A stretch of 64,000 bases of DNA from Owenia fusiformis. Its lineage: Eukaryota > Annelida > Polychaeta > Sabellida > Oweniidae. Position 1 is the first letter of the stretch. Each line of letters starts with the position of its first letter. Shown here one piece after another: positions 10,578-20,539 of the stretch. Under the pieces are notes generated by a model. The model was not told the origin of the DNA and did not search any database. It saw only the letters and a program-made list of their open reading frames with translations. Position numbers and translations under genes: made by a program. The stretch spans positions 33,616,572 through 33,680,571 of the forward strand of contig CAIIXF020000012.1 in NCBI GenBank assembly GCA_903813345.2, in the 5' to 3' direction.

Positions 10578-10754
10578 GCTGCTGAAAAATTACTGCTATC
10601 ACTAGGGGCCTTGGAGGCCCCTGCTAAACCTAAAAAAACACACGAAAATCCCAGAGTGCTGAAATGGACAATCCTAGTGCAAGAATATGTCCTTTAGGGC
10701 GTGCCATGGCATGTTTCCCAGTGGCTCCTTGATATGGCAAGATGCTATCTCTTG
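10578..10754 (+). pseudogene. DHX37: DHX37 HA2 exon j, frameshifted, unit 2
   Basis: Begins AAEKLLLSLGALEAPAKP after 'atttcag' as in the intact exon at 55,029-55,206, but is 177 bp instead of 178: one base is lost in the A-run after AAACCT. The shifted frame meets TAG at 10,695-10,697. Independently, the CGA arginine of APRYGKM is TGA here. The donor ('gtacgt') is retained. Confidence 0.9.
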
Positions 10755-11217
10755 GTACGTAGACACTTAAAATACATAAATATATACATGTAAGCACAAA
10801 TGCCAAAGGGAAGGGTGACTAAAAACTTTAAAGAAACCCAGCAAGAAAAGCAAACTGTAAGTGTAAATCTGTCATATGAAAAGTAGACCCTATATATCCC
10901 AAAACTATAATCTAACGTGAAAAGAAACAATGTCTGACATCCCCCTCCCCCCCTCCAATCGAGAACCAATATCACAATCCAGGACCAGAACACCAAGGGA
11001 GATTTCATTCATACTGAAGTCATTACAATACATGTTGAAGAAAAATTGAAACATACAAGCTGTAATATATGCAAAATCAATGCAGAAATGGAGATTGAAT
11101 TATGGCCGATAAGTGACACCAATGTTTTTCTCTTTGAACATTCTAAACGAAAAAAGGTAAACTTGAACAATATTCTCTCCCAAATAATTTAAAATCTGAA
11201 ATTGCATTGTTTTTTAG
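10755..11217 (+). other. DHX37 intron j-k, unit 2
   Basis: About 270 bp longer than its homologue at 55,207-55,399; the extra part (about 10,785-11,045) includes a C-run near 10,940-10,952. No coding content or clear termini seen. Confidence 0.5.
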
Positions 11218-11384
11218 GCCATCAACACAACCTTCTGCCCTATGTGATAGCCCTAGTCGCTGCCCTGTCTGTGCAAGAACTTTTTGTGGAGATAGGAGAG
11301 CCACCTATTGATGAAGCTGAGAAGCAAGCATGGAAGAATCGGGTTGGAAAAATGGTCATGTTGAATAAGACATGGGCGGGGCAG
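11218..11384 (+). CDS. DHX37: DHX37 HA2 exon k, unit 2
   Basis: 167-bp exon after 'tttttag', donor 'gtatat'. It reads GHQHNLLPYVIALVAALSVQ, then ELFVEIGEP and ends MLNKTWAGQ. LLPYVIALVAALSV is the hydrophobic HA2 helix of DHX37. Differs from the last unit by a lysine to asparagine change before KTWAG. Phase fits the following GQSALLGD exon. Confidence 0.88.
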
Positions 11385-12054
11385 GTATATTATATTAGCT
11401 AACTCTTAAATTAATCAATGTATACCCTCCCCTCCAAAAGTTTGTCAGCGGAAGGTTTTAATTTGATAGTATATCAAATACTGTCAATGAATTTAGTTCC
11501 TTAATTACAATTGTTCCGAAATATATGACTGATGATTTATTATGTCACTATTAGAAGAGGTGACATGGTGACCTGTCACATGTTGACAGGTGACATGTTG
11601 TTATGGTCTCCAACTTTTTTTGTGGACTGTGATTGGCATTCGGCGTCTATAACAAATGCCAGGTGGGGACATTTTGCATGTCAATGCCTTGTTTTAAATG
11701 GCGACACAAAAACATGCTTTAAAATGTTTTTATGGTCTCCAACTTTTTTGAACTGTGTTCGGCATTCGGCGTCTGTAACAAATGTTGGGTGGGGCCATCG
11801 TTGTAGAATAAAGTGTATGGGAAATGAATGGCAAGTCTACAACTATATTAACACCTTTATATTAAACCAGTTCTGAACCTGGTAATTATTTTGCTCTTGT
11901 AATATGCTTATGGTTTTTTATGTGCAGGTTTTTTATGTGCATAATTTTTGTAGAGAATAAATGAAAAAAATAAGTAAAAAGATAAAGTAATGAACTTGAG
12001 CTATCAGTCATCCAGACCACCTCATTTTGTACTATATTATTAATACATTTTCAG
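11385..12054 (+). other. Intron before the 93-bp array, with dispersed repeat
   Basis: Contains two tandem copies (around 11,590-11,690 and 11,730-11,800) of a dispersed repeat marked by 'tatggtctccaactttttt', 'ggcattcggcgtct' and 'taacaaatg'. The intron ends with the same intron-end sequence that is reiterated through the following array. Confidence 0.65.
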
Positions 12055-14372
12055 GGCCAAGGTGCATTGCTAGGTGACCTGATGGTGCTTTTGAAGGCAG
12101 TAGGAGCATGTGAATACGGTTGTACTGTATTATTAATACATTTTCAGGGCCAAAGTGCATTGCAAGGGGACCTGATGGTGCTTTTGAAGGCAGTAGGAGC
12201 ATGTGAATAGTGTTGTTTTGTATTATTAATACATTTTCAGGGCCAAAGTGCATTGCTAGGGGACCTGATGGTGCTTTTGAAGGCAGTTGGAGCATGTGAA
12301 TACTGTTGAACTGTATTATTAATACATTTTCAGGGCCAAAGTGCATTGCTAGGGGACTTGATGGTGCTTTTGAAGGCAGTAGGAGCATGTGAATACTGTT
12401 GTACTGTATTATTAATACATTTTCAGGGCCAAAGTGCATTGCTAGGGGACCTGATGGTGCTTTTGAAGGCAGTTGGAGCATGTGAATACTGTTGTACTGT
12501 ATTATTAATACATTTTCAGGGCCAAAGTGCATTTCTAGGGGACCTGATGGTGCTTTTGAAGGCTGTAGGAGCATGTGAGTAGAGTTGTACTGTATTATTA
12601 ATACATTTTCAGGGCCAAAGTACATTGCTAAGGGACCTGATGGTGCCTTTGAAGGCAGTAGGAGCATGTGAATACTGTTGAACTGTATTATTAATACATT
12701 TTCAGGGCCATGGTGTATTGCTAGGGGACATGATGGTGCTTTTGAAGGCAGTAGGAGCATGTGAATACTGTTGTACTATATTATTAATACATTTTCAGGA
12801 CCAAAGTGCATTGCTAGGGGACCTGATGGTGCTTTTGAAGGCAGTTGGAGCATGTGAATACTGTTCTTTTGTATTATTTCAGGGCCAAAGTGCATTGCTA
12901 GGGGACCTCGTGGTGCTTTTGAAGGCAGTTGGAGCATGTGAATACTGTTGTTTTGTATTATTTCATGGCCAAAGTACATTGCTAGGGGACCTGATGGTGC
13001 TTTTTAAGTCAGTAAGAGCATGTGAATACTGTTTAACTGTATTATTTATACATATTCAGGGCCTAAGTGCATTGCTAGGGGACCTGATTGTGTATTTGAA
13101 GGCAGTTGGAGCATGTGAATTCAGTTGTACTGTATTATTAATACATTTTCAGGGCCAAAGAGCATTGCTAGGTGACCTGATGGTGCTTTTGAAGGCAGTA
13201 GGAGCATGTGAATACTGTTGTTTTGTATTATTTCAGGGCCAAAGTACATTGCTAGGGGACCTGATGGTGCTTTTTAAGGCAGTAGGAGCATGTGAATACT
13301 GTTGTTTTGTATTATTAATACATTTTCAGGGCCAAAGTGCATTGCTAGGGGACCTGATGGTGTTTTTGAAGGCAGTTGGAGCATGTGAATACTGTTTAAC
13401 TGTATTATTTATACATATTCAGGGCCTAAGGGCCTAATACATTTTTATGGCCAACGAAAGTGCATTGCTAGGAGACCTGATGGTGCTTTTGAAGGCAGTA
13501 GGAGCATGTGAATACTGTTGTACTGTATTATTAATACATTTTCAGAGCCAAGTGCATTGCTAGGGGACCTGATGGTGCTTTTGAAGGCAGTAGGAGCATG
13601 TGAATACTGTTGTACTGTATTATTAATACATTTTCAGGGCCAAAGTGTATTGCTAGGTGACCTTATGGTGCTTTTGAAGGCAGTAGGAGCATGTGAATAC
13701 TGTTGTACTGTATTATTTATACATTTTCAGGGCCAAAGTGCATTGCTAGGGGACCTGATGGTGCTTTTGAAGGCAGTAAGAGCATGTAGTACTGTTGTAC
13801 TATATTATTAATATATTTTCAGGACCAAAGTGCATTGCTAGGGGACCTGATGGTGCTTTTGAAGGCAGTAGGAGCATGTGAATACTGTTGTACTGTATTA
13901 TTAATACATTTTAAGGGCCAAAGTGTATTGCTAGGGGACCTGATGGTGCTTTTGAAGGCAGTTGGAGCATGTGAATACTGTTGTTCTGTATTATTAATAC
14001 ATTTTCAGGGCCAAAGTGCATTGCTAAGGGACCTGATGGTGCTTTTGAAGGCAGTTGGAGCATGTGAATACTGTTGTTCTGTATTATTAATACATTTTCA
14101 GAGCCAAGTGCATTGCTAGGGGACCTGATGGTGCTTTTGAAGGCAGTAGGAGCATGTGAATACTGTTGTTCTGTATTATTAATACATTTTCAGAGCCAAG
14201 TGCATTTCTAGGTGACCTGATGGTGCTTTTGAAGGCAGTAGGAGCATGTGAATACTGTTGTTTTGTATTATTTCATGGCCAAAGTGCATTGCTAAGGGAC
14301 CTGATGGTGCTTTTGATTGCAGTAAGAGCATGTGAATACTGTTGTACTGTATTATTAATACATTTTCAGGGC

Positions 14373-15000
14373 CAACCTGCATTGCCAGGGGACCTGATGG
14401 TGCTTTTGAAGGCAGTTGGAGCATGTGAATACTGTTGTACTGTATTATTAATACATTTTCAGGGCCAAAGTGCATTGCTATGTGACCTGATGGTGCTTTT
14501 GAAGGCAGTTGGAGCATGTGAATACTGTTGTACTGTATTATTAATACATTTTCAGGGCCAACCTGCATTGCCAGGGGACCTGATGGTGCTTTTGAAGGCA
14601 GTTGGAGCATGTGAATACTGTTGTACTGTATTATTAATACATTTTCAGGGCCAAAGTGCATTGCTATGTGACCTGATGGTGCTTTTGAAGGCAGTTGGAG
14701 CATGTGAATACTGTTGTACTGTATTATTAATACATTTTCAGGGCCAACCTGCATTGCCAGGGGACCTGATGGTGCTTTTGAAGGCAGTTGGAGCATGTGA
14801 ATACTGTTGTACTGTATTATTAATACATTTTCAGGGCCAAAGTGCATTGCTATGTGACCTGATGGTGCTTTTGAAGGCAGTTGGAGCATGTGAATACTGT
14901 TGTACTGTATTATTAATACATTTTCAGGGCCAACCTGCATTGCCAGGGGACCTGATGGTGCTTTTGAAGGCAGTTGGAGCATGTGAATACTGTTGTACTG
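14373..15000 (+). repeat. 186-bp higher-order repeat within the 93-bp array
   Basis: Two unit variants alternate: one with ACCTGCATTGCCAGG and one with AAAGTGCATTGCTATGTG. The first type starts at 14,375, 14,561, 14,747 and 14,933, exactly 186 bp apart, and the copies are virtually identical. This marks recent amplification of a dimer. Confidence 0.9.
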
Positions 15001-18000
15001 TATTATTAATACATTTTCAGGGCCAAAGTGCATTGCTAGGGGACCTGATGGTGCTTTTGAAGGCAGTAGGAGCATGTGAATAATGTTGTACTGTATTATT
15101 AATACATTTTCAGGGCCAAAGTGCATTGCCAGGGGACCTGATGGTGCTTTTGAAGGCAGTTGGAGCATGTGAATACTGTTGTACTGTATTATTAATACAT
15201 TTTCAGGGCCAAAGTGCATTGCCAGGGGACCTGATGGTGCTTTTGAAGGCAGTTGGAGCATGTGAATACTGTTGTACTGTATTATTAATACATTTTCAGG
15301 GCCAAAGTGCATTGCTAGGGGACCTGATGGTGCTTTTGAAGGCAGTTGGAGCATGTGAATACTGTTGTTCTGTATTATTAATACATTTTCAGGGCCAAAG
15401 TGCATTGCTAAGGGACCTTGTGGTGCTTTTGAAGGCAGTAGGAGCATGTGAATACTGTTGTTTTGTATTATTTCATGGCCAAAGTGCATTGCTAAGGGAC
15501 CTGATGGTGCTTTTGATTGCAGTAAGAGCATGTGAATACTGTTGTACTGTATTATTAATACCTTTTCAGGGCCAAAGTGGATTGCTTAGGGACCTGATGG
15601 TGCTTTTAAAGGCAGTAGGAGCATGTGGATACTGTTGTACTGTATTATTAATACATTTCAGGCCCAAAGTGGATTGCTTGGGGACCTGATGGTGCTTTTG
15701 AAGGCAGTAGGAGCATGTGAATACTGTTGTACTGTATAATTAATACATTTTCAGGGCCAACCTGCATTGCTTGGGGACCTGATGGTGCTTTTGAAGGCAG
15801 TAGGAGCATGTGAATACTGTTGTACTGTATTATTAATACATTTTCAGGGCCAAGGTGCATTGCTTGGTGACCTGATGGTGCTTTTGAAGGCAGTTGGAGC
15901 ATGTGAATACTGTTGTACTGTATTATTAATACATTTTCAGGGCCAAAGTGCATTGCTAGGGGACCTGATGGTGCTTTTGAAGGCAGTAGGAGCTTATGAA
16001 TACTGTTGTACTATATTATTAATACATTTTCAAGGCCAAAGTGCATTGCTAGGTGACCTGATGGTGCTTTTGAAGGCAGTTGGAGCATGTGAATACTATT
16101 GTACTGTATCATTAATACATTTTCAGGGCCAAAATGCATTGCTAGGGGACCTGATGGTGCTTTTGAAGGCAGTAGGAGCATGGGAATACTGTTGTACTGT
16201 ATTATTAATACATTTTCAGGGCCAAGGTGCATTGCTTGGTGACCTGATGGTGCTTTTGAAGGCAGTTGGAGCATGTGAATACTATTGTACTGTATCATTA
16301 ATACATTTTCAGGGCCAAAATACATTGCTAGGGGACCTGATGGTGCTTTTGAAGGCAGTAGGAGCATGTGAATACTGTTGTACTGTATTATTAATACATT
16401 TTCAGGGCCAAAATGCATTGCTAGGGGACCTGATTGTTTTTTTGAAGGCAGTTGGAGCATATGAATACTGTTGTACTGTATTACTAATACATTTTAAGGG
16501 CCAAGTGCATTGCTAGGGGACCTGATGGTGCTTTTGAAGGCAGTTGGAGCTTGTGAATACTATTGTACCGTATTACTAATACATTTTAAGGGCCAAGGTT
16601 CATTGCTTTGTGACCTGATGGTGCTTTTGAAGGCAGTGGGAGCATGTGAATACTGTTGTACCGTATTATTAATACATTTTCAGGGCCAAAGTGACTTTGA
16701 TTCTGTGATTTATTCTATCTAATTGCCATTTTATTGTCAGATGGAGCATGTGAATACTGTTGTACTGTATTATTAATACATTTTCAGGGCCAAGGTGCAT
16801 TGCTATGTGACCTGATGGTGCTTTTGAAGGCAGTAGGAGCATGTGAATACTGTTGTACTGTATTATTAATACATTTTCAGGGCCAAAGTGTATTGCTAGG
16901 TGACCTGATGGTGCTTTTGGAGGCAGTTGGAGCATGTGAATACTGTTCTTTTGTATTATTTCAGGGCCAAAGTGCATTGCTAGGGGACCTGATGGTGTTT
17001 TTGAAGGCAGGCGGAGCATGTGAATACTGTTTTTTTTGTATTATTTCAGGGCCAAAGTGCATTGCTAGGTGACCTGATGGTGTTTTTGAAGGCAGTTGGG
17101 GCATGTGAATACTGTTGTTTTGTATTACTAATATATTTTAAGGGCCATGTGCATTGCTAGGGGACCTGATGGTGCTTTTGAAGGCAATTGGAGCATGTGA
17201 ATACTTTTGTACTGTATTATTAATACATTTTCAGGGCCAAAGTGCATTGCTAGGTGACCTGATGGTGCTTTTGAAAGCAGTTGGAGCATGTGAATAGTGT
17301 TGTACTGTATTATTAATACATTTTCAGGGCCAAAGTGGATTGCTTGGGGACCTGATGGTGCTTTTGAAGGCAGTAGGAGCATGTGAATAGTGTTGTACTG
17401 TATTATTAATACATTTTCAGGGCCAAAGTGGATTGCTTGGGGACCTGATGGTGCTTTTGAAGGCAGTAGAAGCATGTGAATAGTGTTGTTTTGTATTATT
17501 TGTACATTTTAGGGCCAACCTGCATTGCTAGGGGACCTGATGGTGCTTTTGAAGGCAGTAGGAGCATGTGAATAGTGTTGTACTGTATTATTAATACATT
17601 TTCAGAGCCAAGTGCATTGCCAGGGGACCTGATGGTGCTTTTGAAGGCAGTAGGAGCATGTGAATACTGTTGTACTGTATTATTAATACATTTTCAGGGC
17701 CAAGGTGCATTGCTAGAGGACCTCATGGTGCTTTCGAAGGCAGTAGGAGCATGTGAATACTGTTGCACTGTATTATTATTACATTTTCAGAGCCAAAGTG
17801 CATTGCTAGGGGACCTGATGGTGCTTTTGAAGGCAGTAGGAGCATGTGAATACTGTTGTACTGTATTATTAATACATTTTCAGAGCCAAAGTGCATTGCT
17901 AGGGGACCTGATGGTGCTTTTGAAGGCACTAGGAGCATGTGAATACTGTTGTACTATATTATTAATACATTTTCAGAGCCAAGTGCATTGCTAGGTGACC

Positions 18001-18216
18001 TGATGGTGCTTTTGAAGGCAGTAGAAGCATGTGAATACTGTTGTACAATATCATTAATACATTTTCAGAGCCAAGTGCATTGCCAGGGGACCTGATGGTG
18101 CTTTTGAAGGCAGTAGGAGCATGTGAATAGTGTTGTTTTGTATTATTTGTACATTTTAGGGCCAACCTGCATTGCTAGGGGACCTGATGGTGCTTTTGAA
18201 GGCAGTTGGAGCATGT

Positions 18217-18896
18217 TTTGTTTTTTTATACATTATCAATTTATTTCATCATAATCATGTTTTACAAGAATGGCTTGCCAATCGCTTATAAAGCATTATA
18301 GGCTAAGCTAGAAAATACATAAATTTAATTACAAATGTAAATGCATGTAGTATGGAAGAATAGCAGCAATTTGGATAAGAAATGGGAAATAGGACAGGCT
18401 GGGGTCATGTGTCATAGTCTCAGTGAGGGAATAGTAGGCATAGTTAATACTTGCTTGGCTTGGAGGGTCCCATAGAGAATTATGATTATGTTAAGAGTTC
18501 TCCAGTAAGAAATTGGCAACAAGAGCAAAAAGTTCATTATTTTGTGCCAGCGATAAATCGTCACTGCCATGTTTCAGAAAATCTATAAATTGGCTTTTGT
18601 TCCTTATAGCTAAAGGCTTGTAAGTCTCTACAAGTGCAAGAAAAGTGTTCCTATTTTGTGCTTTATTTGGACAATAAAAGAATAAATGTTTTGGAGTTTC
18701 AGGCACACCACAAGCGCAGTTTGGTGTTTCAATATAAGTAAAGTTGTGGCCATATAGCTGAGCTTTAGTGAGCAAGTCAACTCTGAATCTATTGAGAATT
18801 ATTTCTTGATTTCTTTTTAACTTTAATTTAGTAGTTGGTAAAAAGGAGGGCTTAGGGATTTTATTTTTTTGTAAGTTATTGAAGCTGGTAATTGGT
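18217..18896 (-). mobile_element. 5'-truncated LINE tail inserted in the 93-bp array
   Basis: A minus-strand frame (18,491-18,907) contains PNCACGVPETPKHLFFYCP, the C-x-C...H-x4-C zinc-finger-like motif found near the C-terminus of non-LTR retrotransposon ORF2. The element is flanked by a 13-bp target-site duplication AGTTGGAGCATGT (18,204-18,216 and 18,897-18,909), which is itself array sequence. The A-rich 3' end of the element lies at the low-coordinate side. Confidence 0.92.
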
Positions 18897-19316
18897 AGTT
18901 GGAGCATGTGAATACTGTTCTACTATATTATTAATACATTTTCAGAGCCAAGTGCATTGCTAGGTGACCTGATGGTGCTTTTGAAGGCAGTAGGAGCATG
19001 TGAATAAGGTTTTACTGTATCATTTATACATTTTCAGGGCCAAAGTGCATTGCTAGGTGACCTGATGGTGTTTTTGAAGGCAGTAGGAGCAAGTGAATAC
19101 TGTTGTACTGTATCATTTATACATTTTCAGGGCCAAAGTGTATTCCTAGGTGACCTGATGGTGCTTTTGAAGGCAGTAGGAGCATGTGAATACTGTTGTA
19201 CTGTATTATTAATACATTTTCAGGGCCAAAGTGCATTGCTAGGGGACCTGATGGTGCTTTTGAAGGCAGTAGGAGCATGTGAATACTGTTGTACTGTATT
19301 ATTAATACATTTTCAG

Positions 19317-19473
19317 GGCCAAAGTGCATTGCTAGGGGACCTGATGGTGCTTTTGAAGGCAGTTGGAGCATGTGAATACGCTGGCTGCTCCACAGACTTC
19401 TGCTTCCAACATGGCATAAGGCATAAAGCGATGATTGAAATACGCAAACTCAGATCTCAGCTCACCAATGCAG
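19317..19473 (+). CDS. DHX37: DHX37 HA2 exon, terminal complete copy of array, unit 2
   Basis: 157-bp exon starting at the last acceptor and ending with donor 'gtatgg'. It reads [20 protein letters not shown], then [19 protein letters not shown] and ends LRSQLTNA. This is the DHX37 HA2 C-terminal (ratchet) segment; MVLL.AVGA.EYAGC..FC is conserved. It joins in phase to exon a (VNSVLP) at 31,661, with 12 kb of intron, a lectin gene and a LINE in between. Confidence 0.9.
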
Positions 19474-20539
19474 GTATGGAAGGGTCATGTTGCTATGAAT
19501 GATTGTAGCATTTTTTGCTCACACAATAAGCATATGGAATAACTAAGCATCTTTTTGTCCATCCATCCATCCATCCATCCATCCATCCTTCCATCCATCA
19601 GTCTGTTCTTCTGCCAACATAGGTGGTACAAATTAAAACTGTTTTTTGTATTAAGAAGTGTCTTCATTCATTTTTATGTCACCATCAAAAACGGTGACGT
19701 ATTTTTATAGTCTCCAAGTTTTTTGTAGCCTGTGTTTGGCATTTGGCATTCAAACATCGGCAGATATGACAGGGTTCGGGTTGACAGATTTGATTTATAT
19801 TCTATAGGCTGATATCTTATGTATAAGGAAACTCAATATGGCTGCTTAATTCAAAATGTCCCCCATTTTGTGTAAAAAAAAAATCTTTGATGACTCAAAT
19901 ACAAGTTGTCACATTTAGTTCAAATATGCTGATGCCTTAGGACATAGAAGATTCAAGATGGCTGCTTATTTTCATTATTGCTCCAAATTTTGGGGTAATA
20001 GCTTTATTTTTGTTCACTAGGATACGAGTTATCAGACTTGGTCTAAACTTAAAAAGCTGATGTCTTGTAGAAACAGGATTTCTATCCACTCAATTCAAAA
20101 TGGCTGACATTTTTCTTAAAAAATATAATTTTTGATTTCTCAAGTCCCAATATTTGTATAATGTCAATTTCTTTAATATATAACAACCAGCCGATTCTTG
20201 TGGTAATTACTGGAAGACCAAAATGGCATATTTAGGTTTTTTGCCAAGTACCTAGTAAATGGGTAGAATAAGATCTGAAAATGGCAATAAGTGGGACGAC
20301 ATTAAGGGGTCTTTGAGGATAGGTAGATTAAAATCTGACAATAAAATGGCAATTAGATAGAATAAATCACAGAATCAAAGTCACTTATAATTCCATACAT
20401 TTCTATTATAGTATATTTAAATTTTCATTTCAATAGTCATTCATCATCCCAATATGTTCTACTTCATCATAGCCCCAGCTCAAGTGTTCTCTGTATATTG
20501 TATGGGGCATTTTGTTTCATATTAGAGTGCAAGATATTC
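19474..20539 (+). other. DHX37 intron with CCAT microsatellite and dispersed repeats
   Basis: Holds a (CCAT)n run at about 19,557-19,600, one copy of the 'tagtctccaagttttttgtag' dispersed repeat near 19,710, and several diverged copies of the ~115-bp 'gctgatg...aaaatggctg' family (19,740-20,150). Homologous introns lie at 41,096-42,065 and 60,849-61,906. Confidence 0.65.

Larger units (their letters stand above)
12055..19316 (+). repeat. DHX37: 93-bp minisatellite: 3' splice site plus 5' part of a DHX37 exon (~70 copies)
   Basis: Each unit is about 63 bp of coding sequence ([20 protein letters not shown] in the exon frame, then Y) followed by about 30 bp of intron end ('tattattaatacattttcag'). 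Every unit therefore carries its own branch-like A-rich stretch and AG acceptor, but no donor; only the last copy runs on into the full exon at 19,317. The unit is 93 bp = 31 codons, so read-through keeps frame, with an 84-bp (28-codon) variant also in frame. Many units have GAATAG stops, so the whole array is not one coding exon. A LINE tail interrupts it at 18,217. Long open frames on both strands follow from the 3n period and are not separate genes. Confidence 0.95.

Noticed and set aside
14179-15531. 450-codon minus-strand open frame and similar frames in the three arrays as genes
   Set aside because: They are a consequence of a stop-free 3n repeat unit; there is no promoter, start context or family similarity beyond the repeat.
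12055-19316. Regular 93-bp array could be taken for a CRISPR array
   Set aside because: Units are near-identical along their whole length with no unique spacers, encode part of a eukaryotic helicase exon, and sit in an intron-containing gene.
19485-19667. Short minus-strand frame with MDGWMDGW repeats
   Set aside because: It is only the translation of the (CCAT)n microsatellite.
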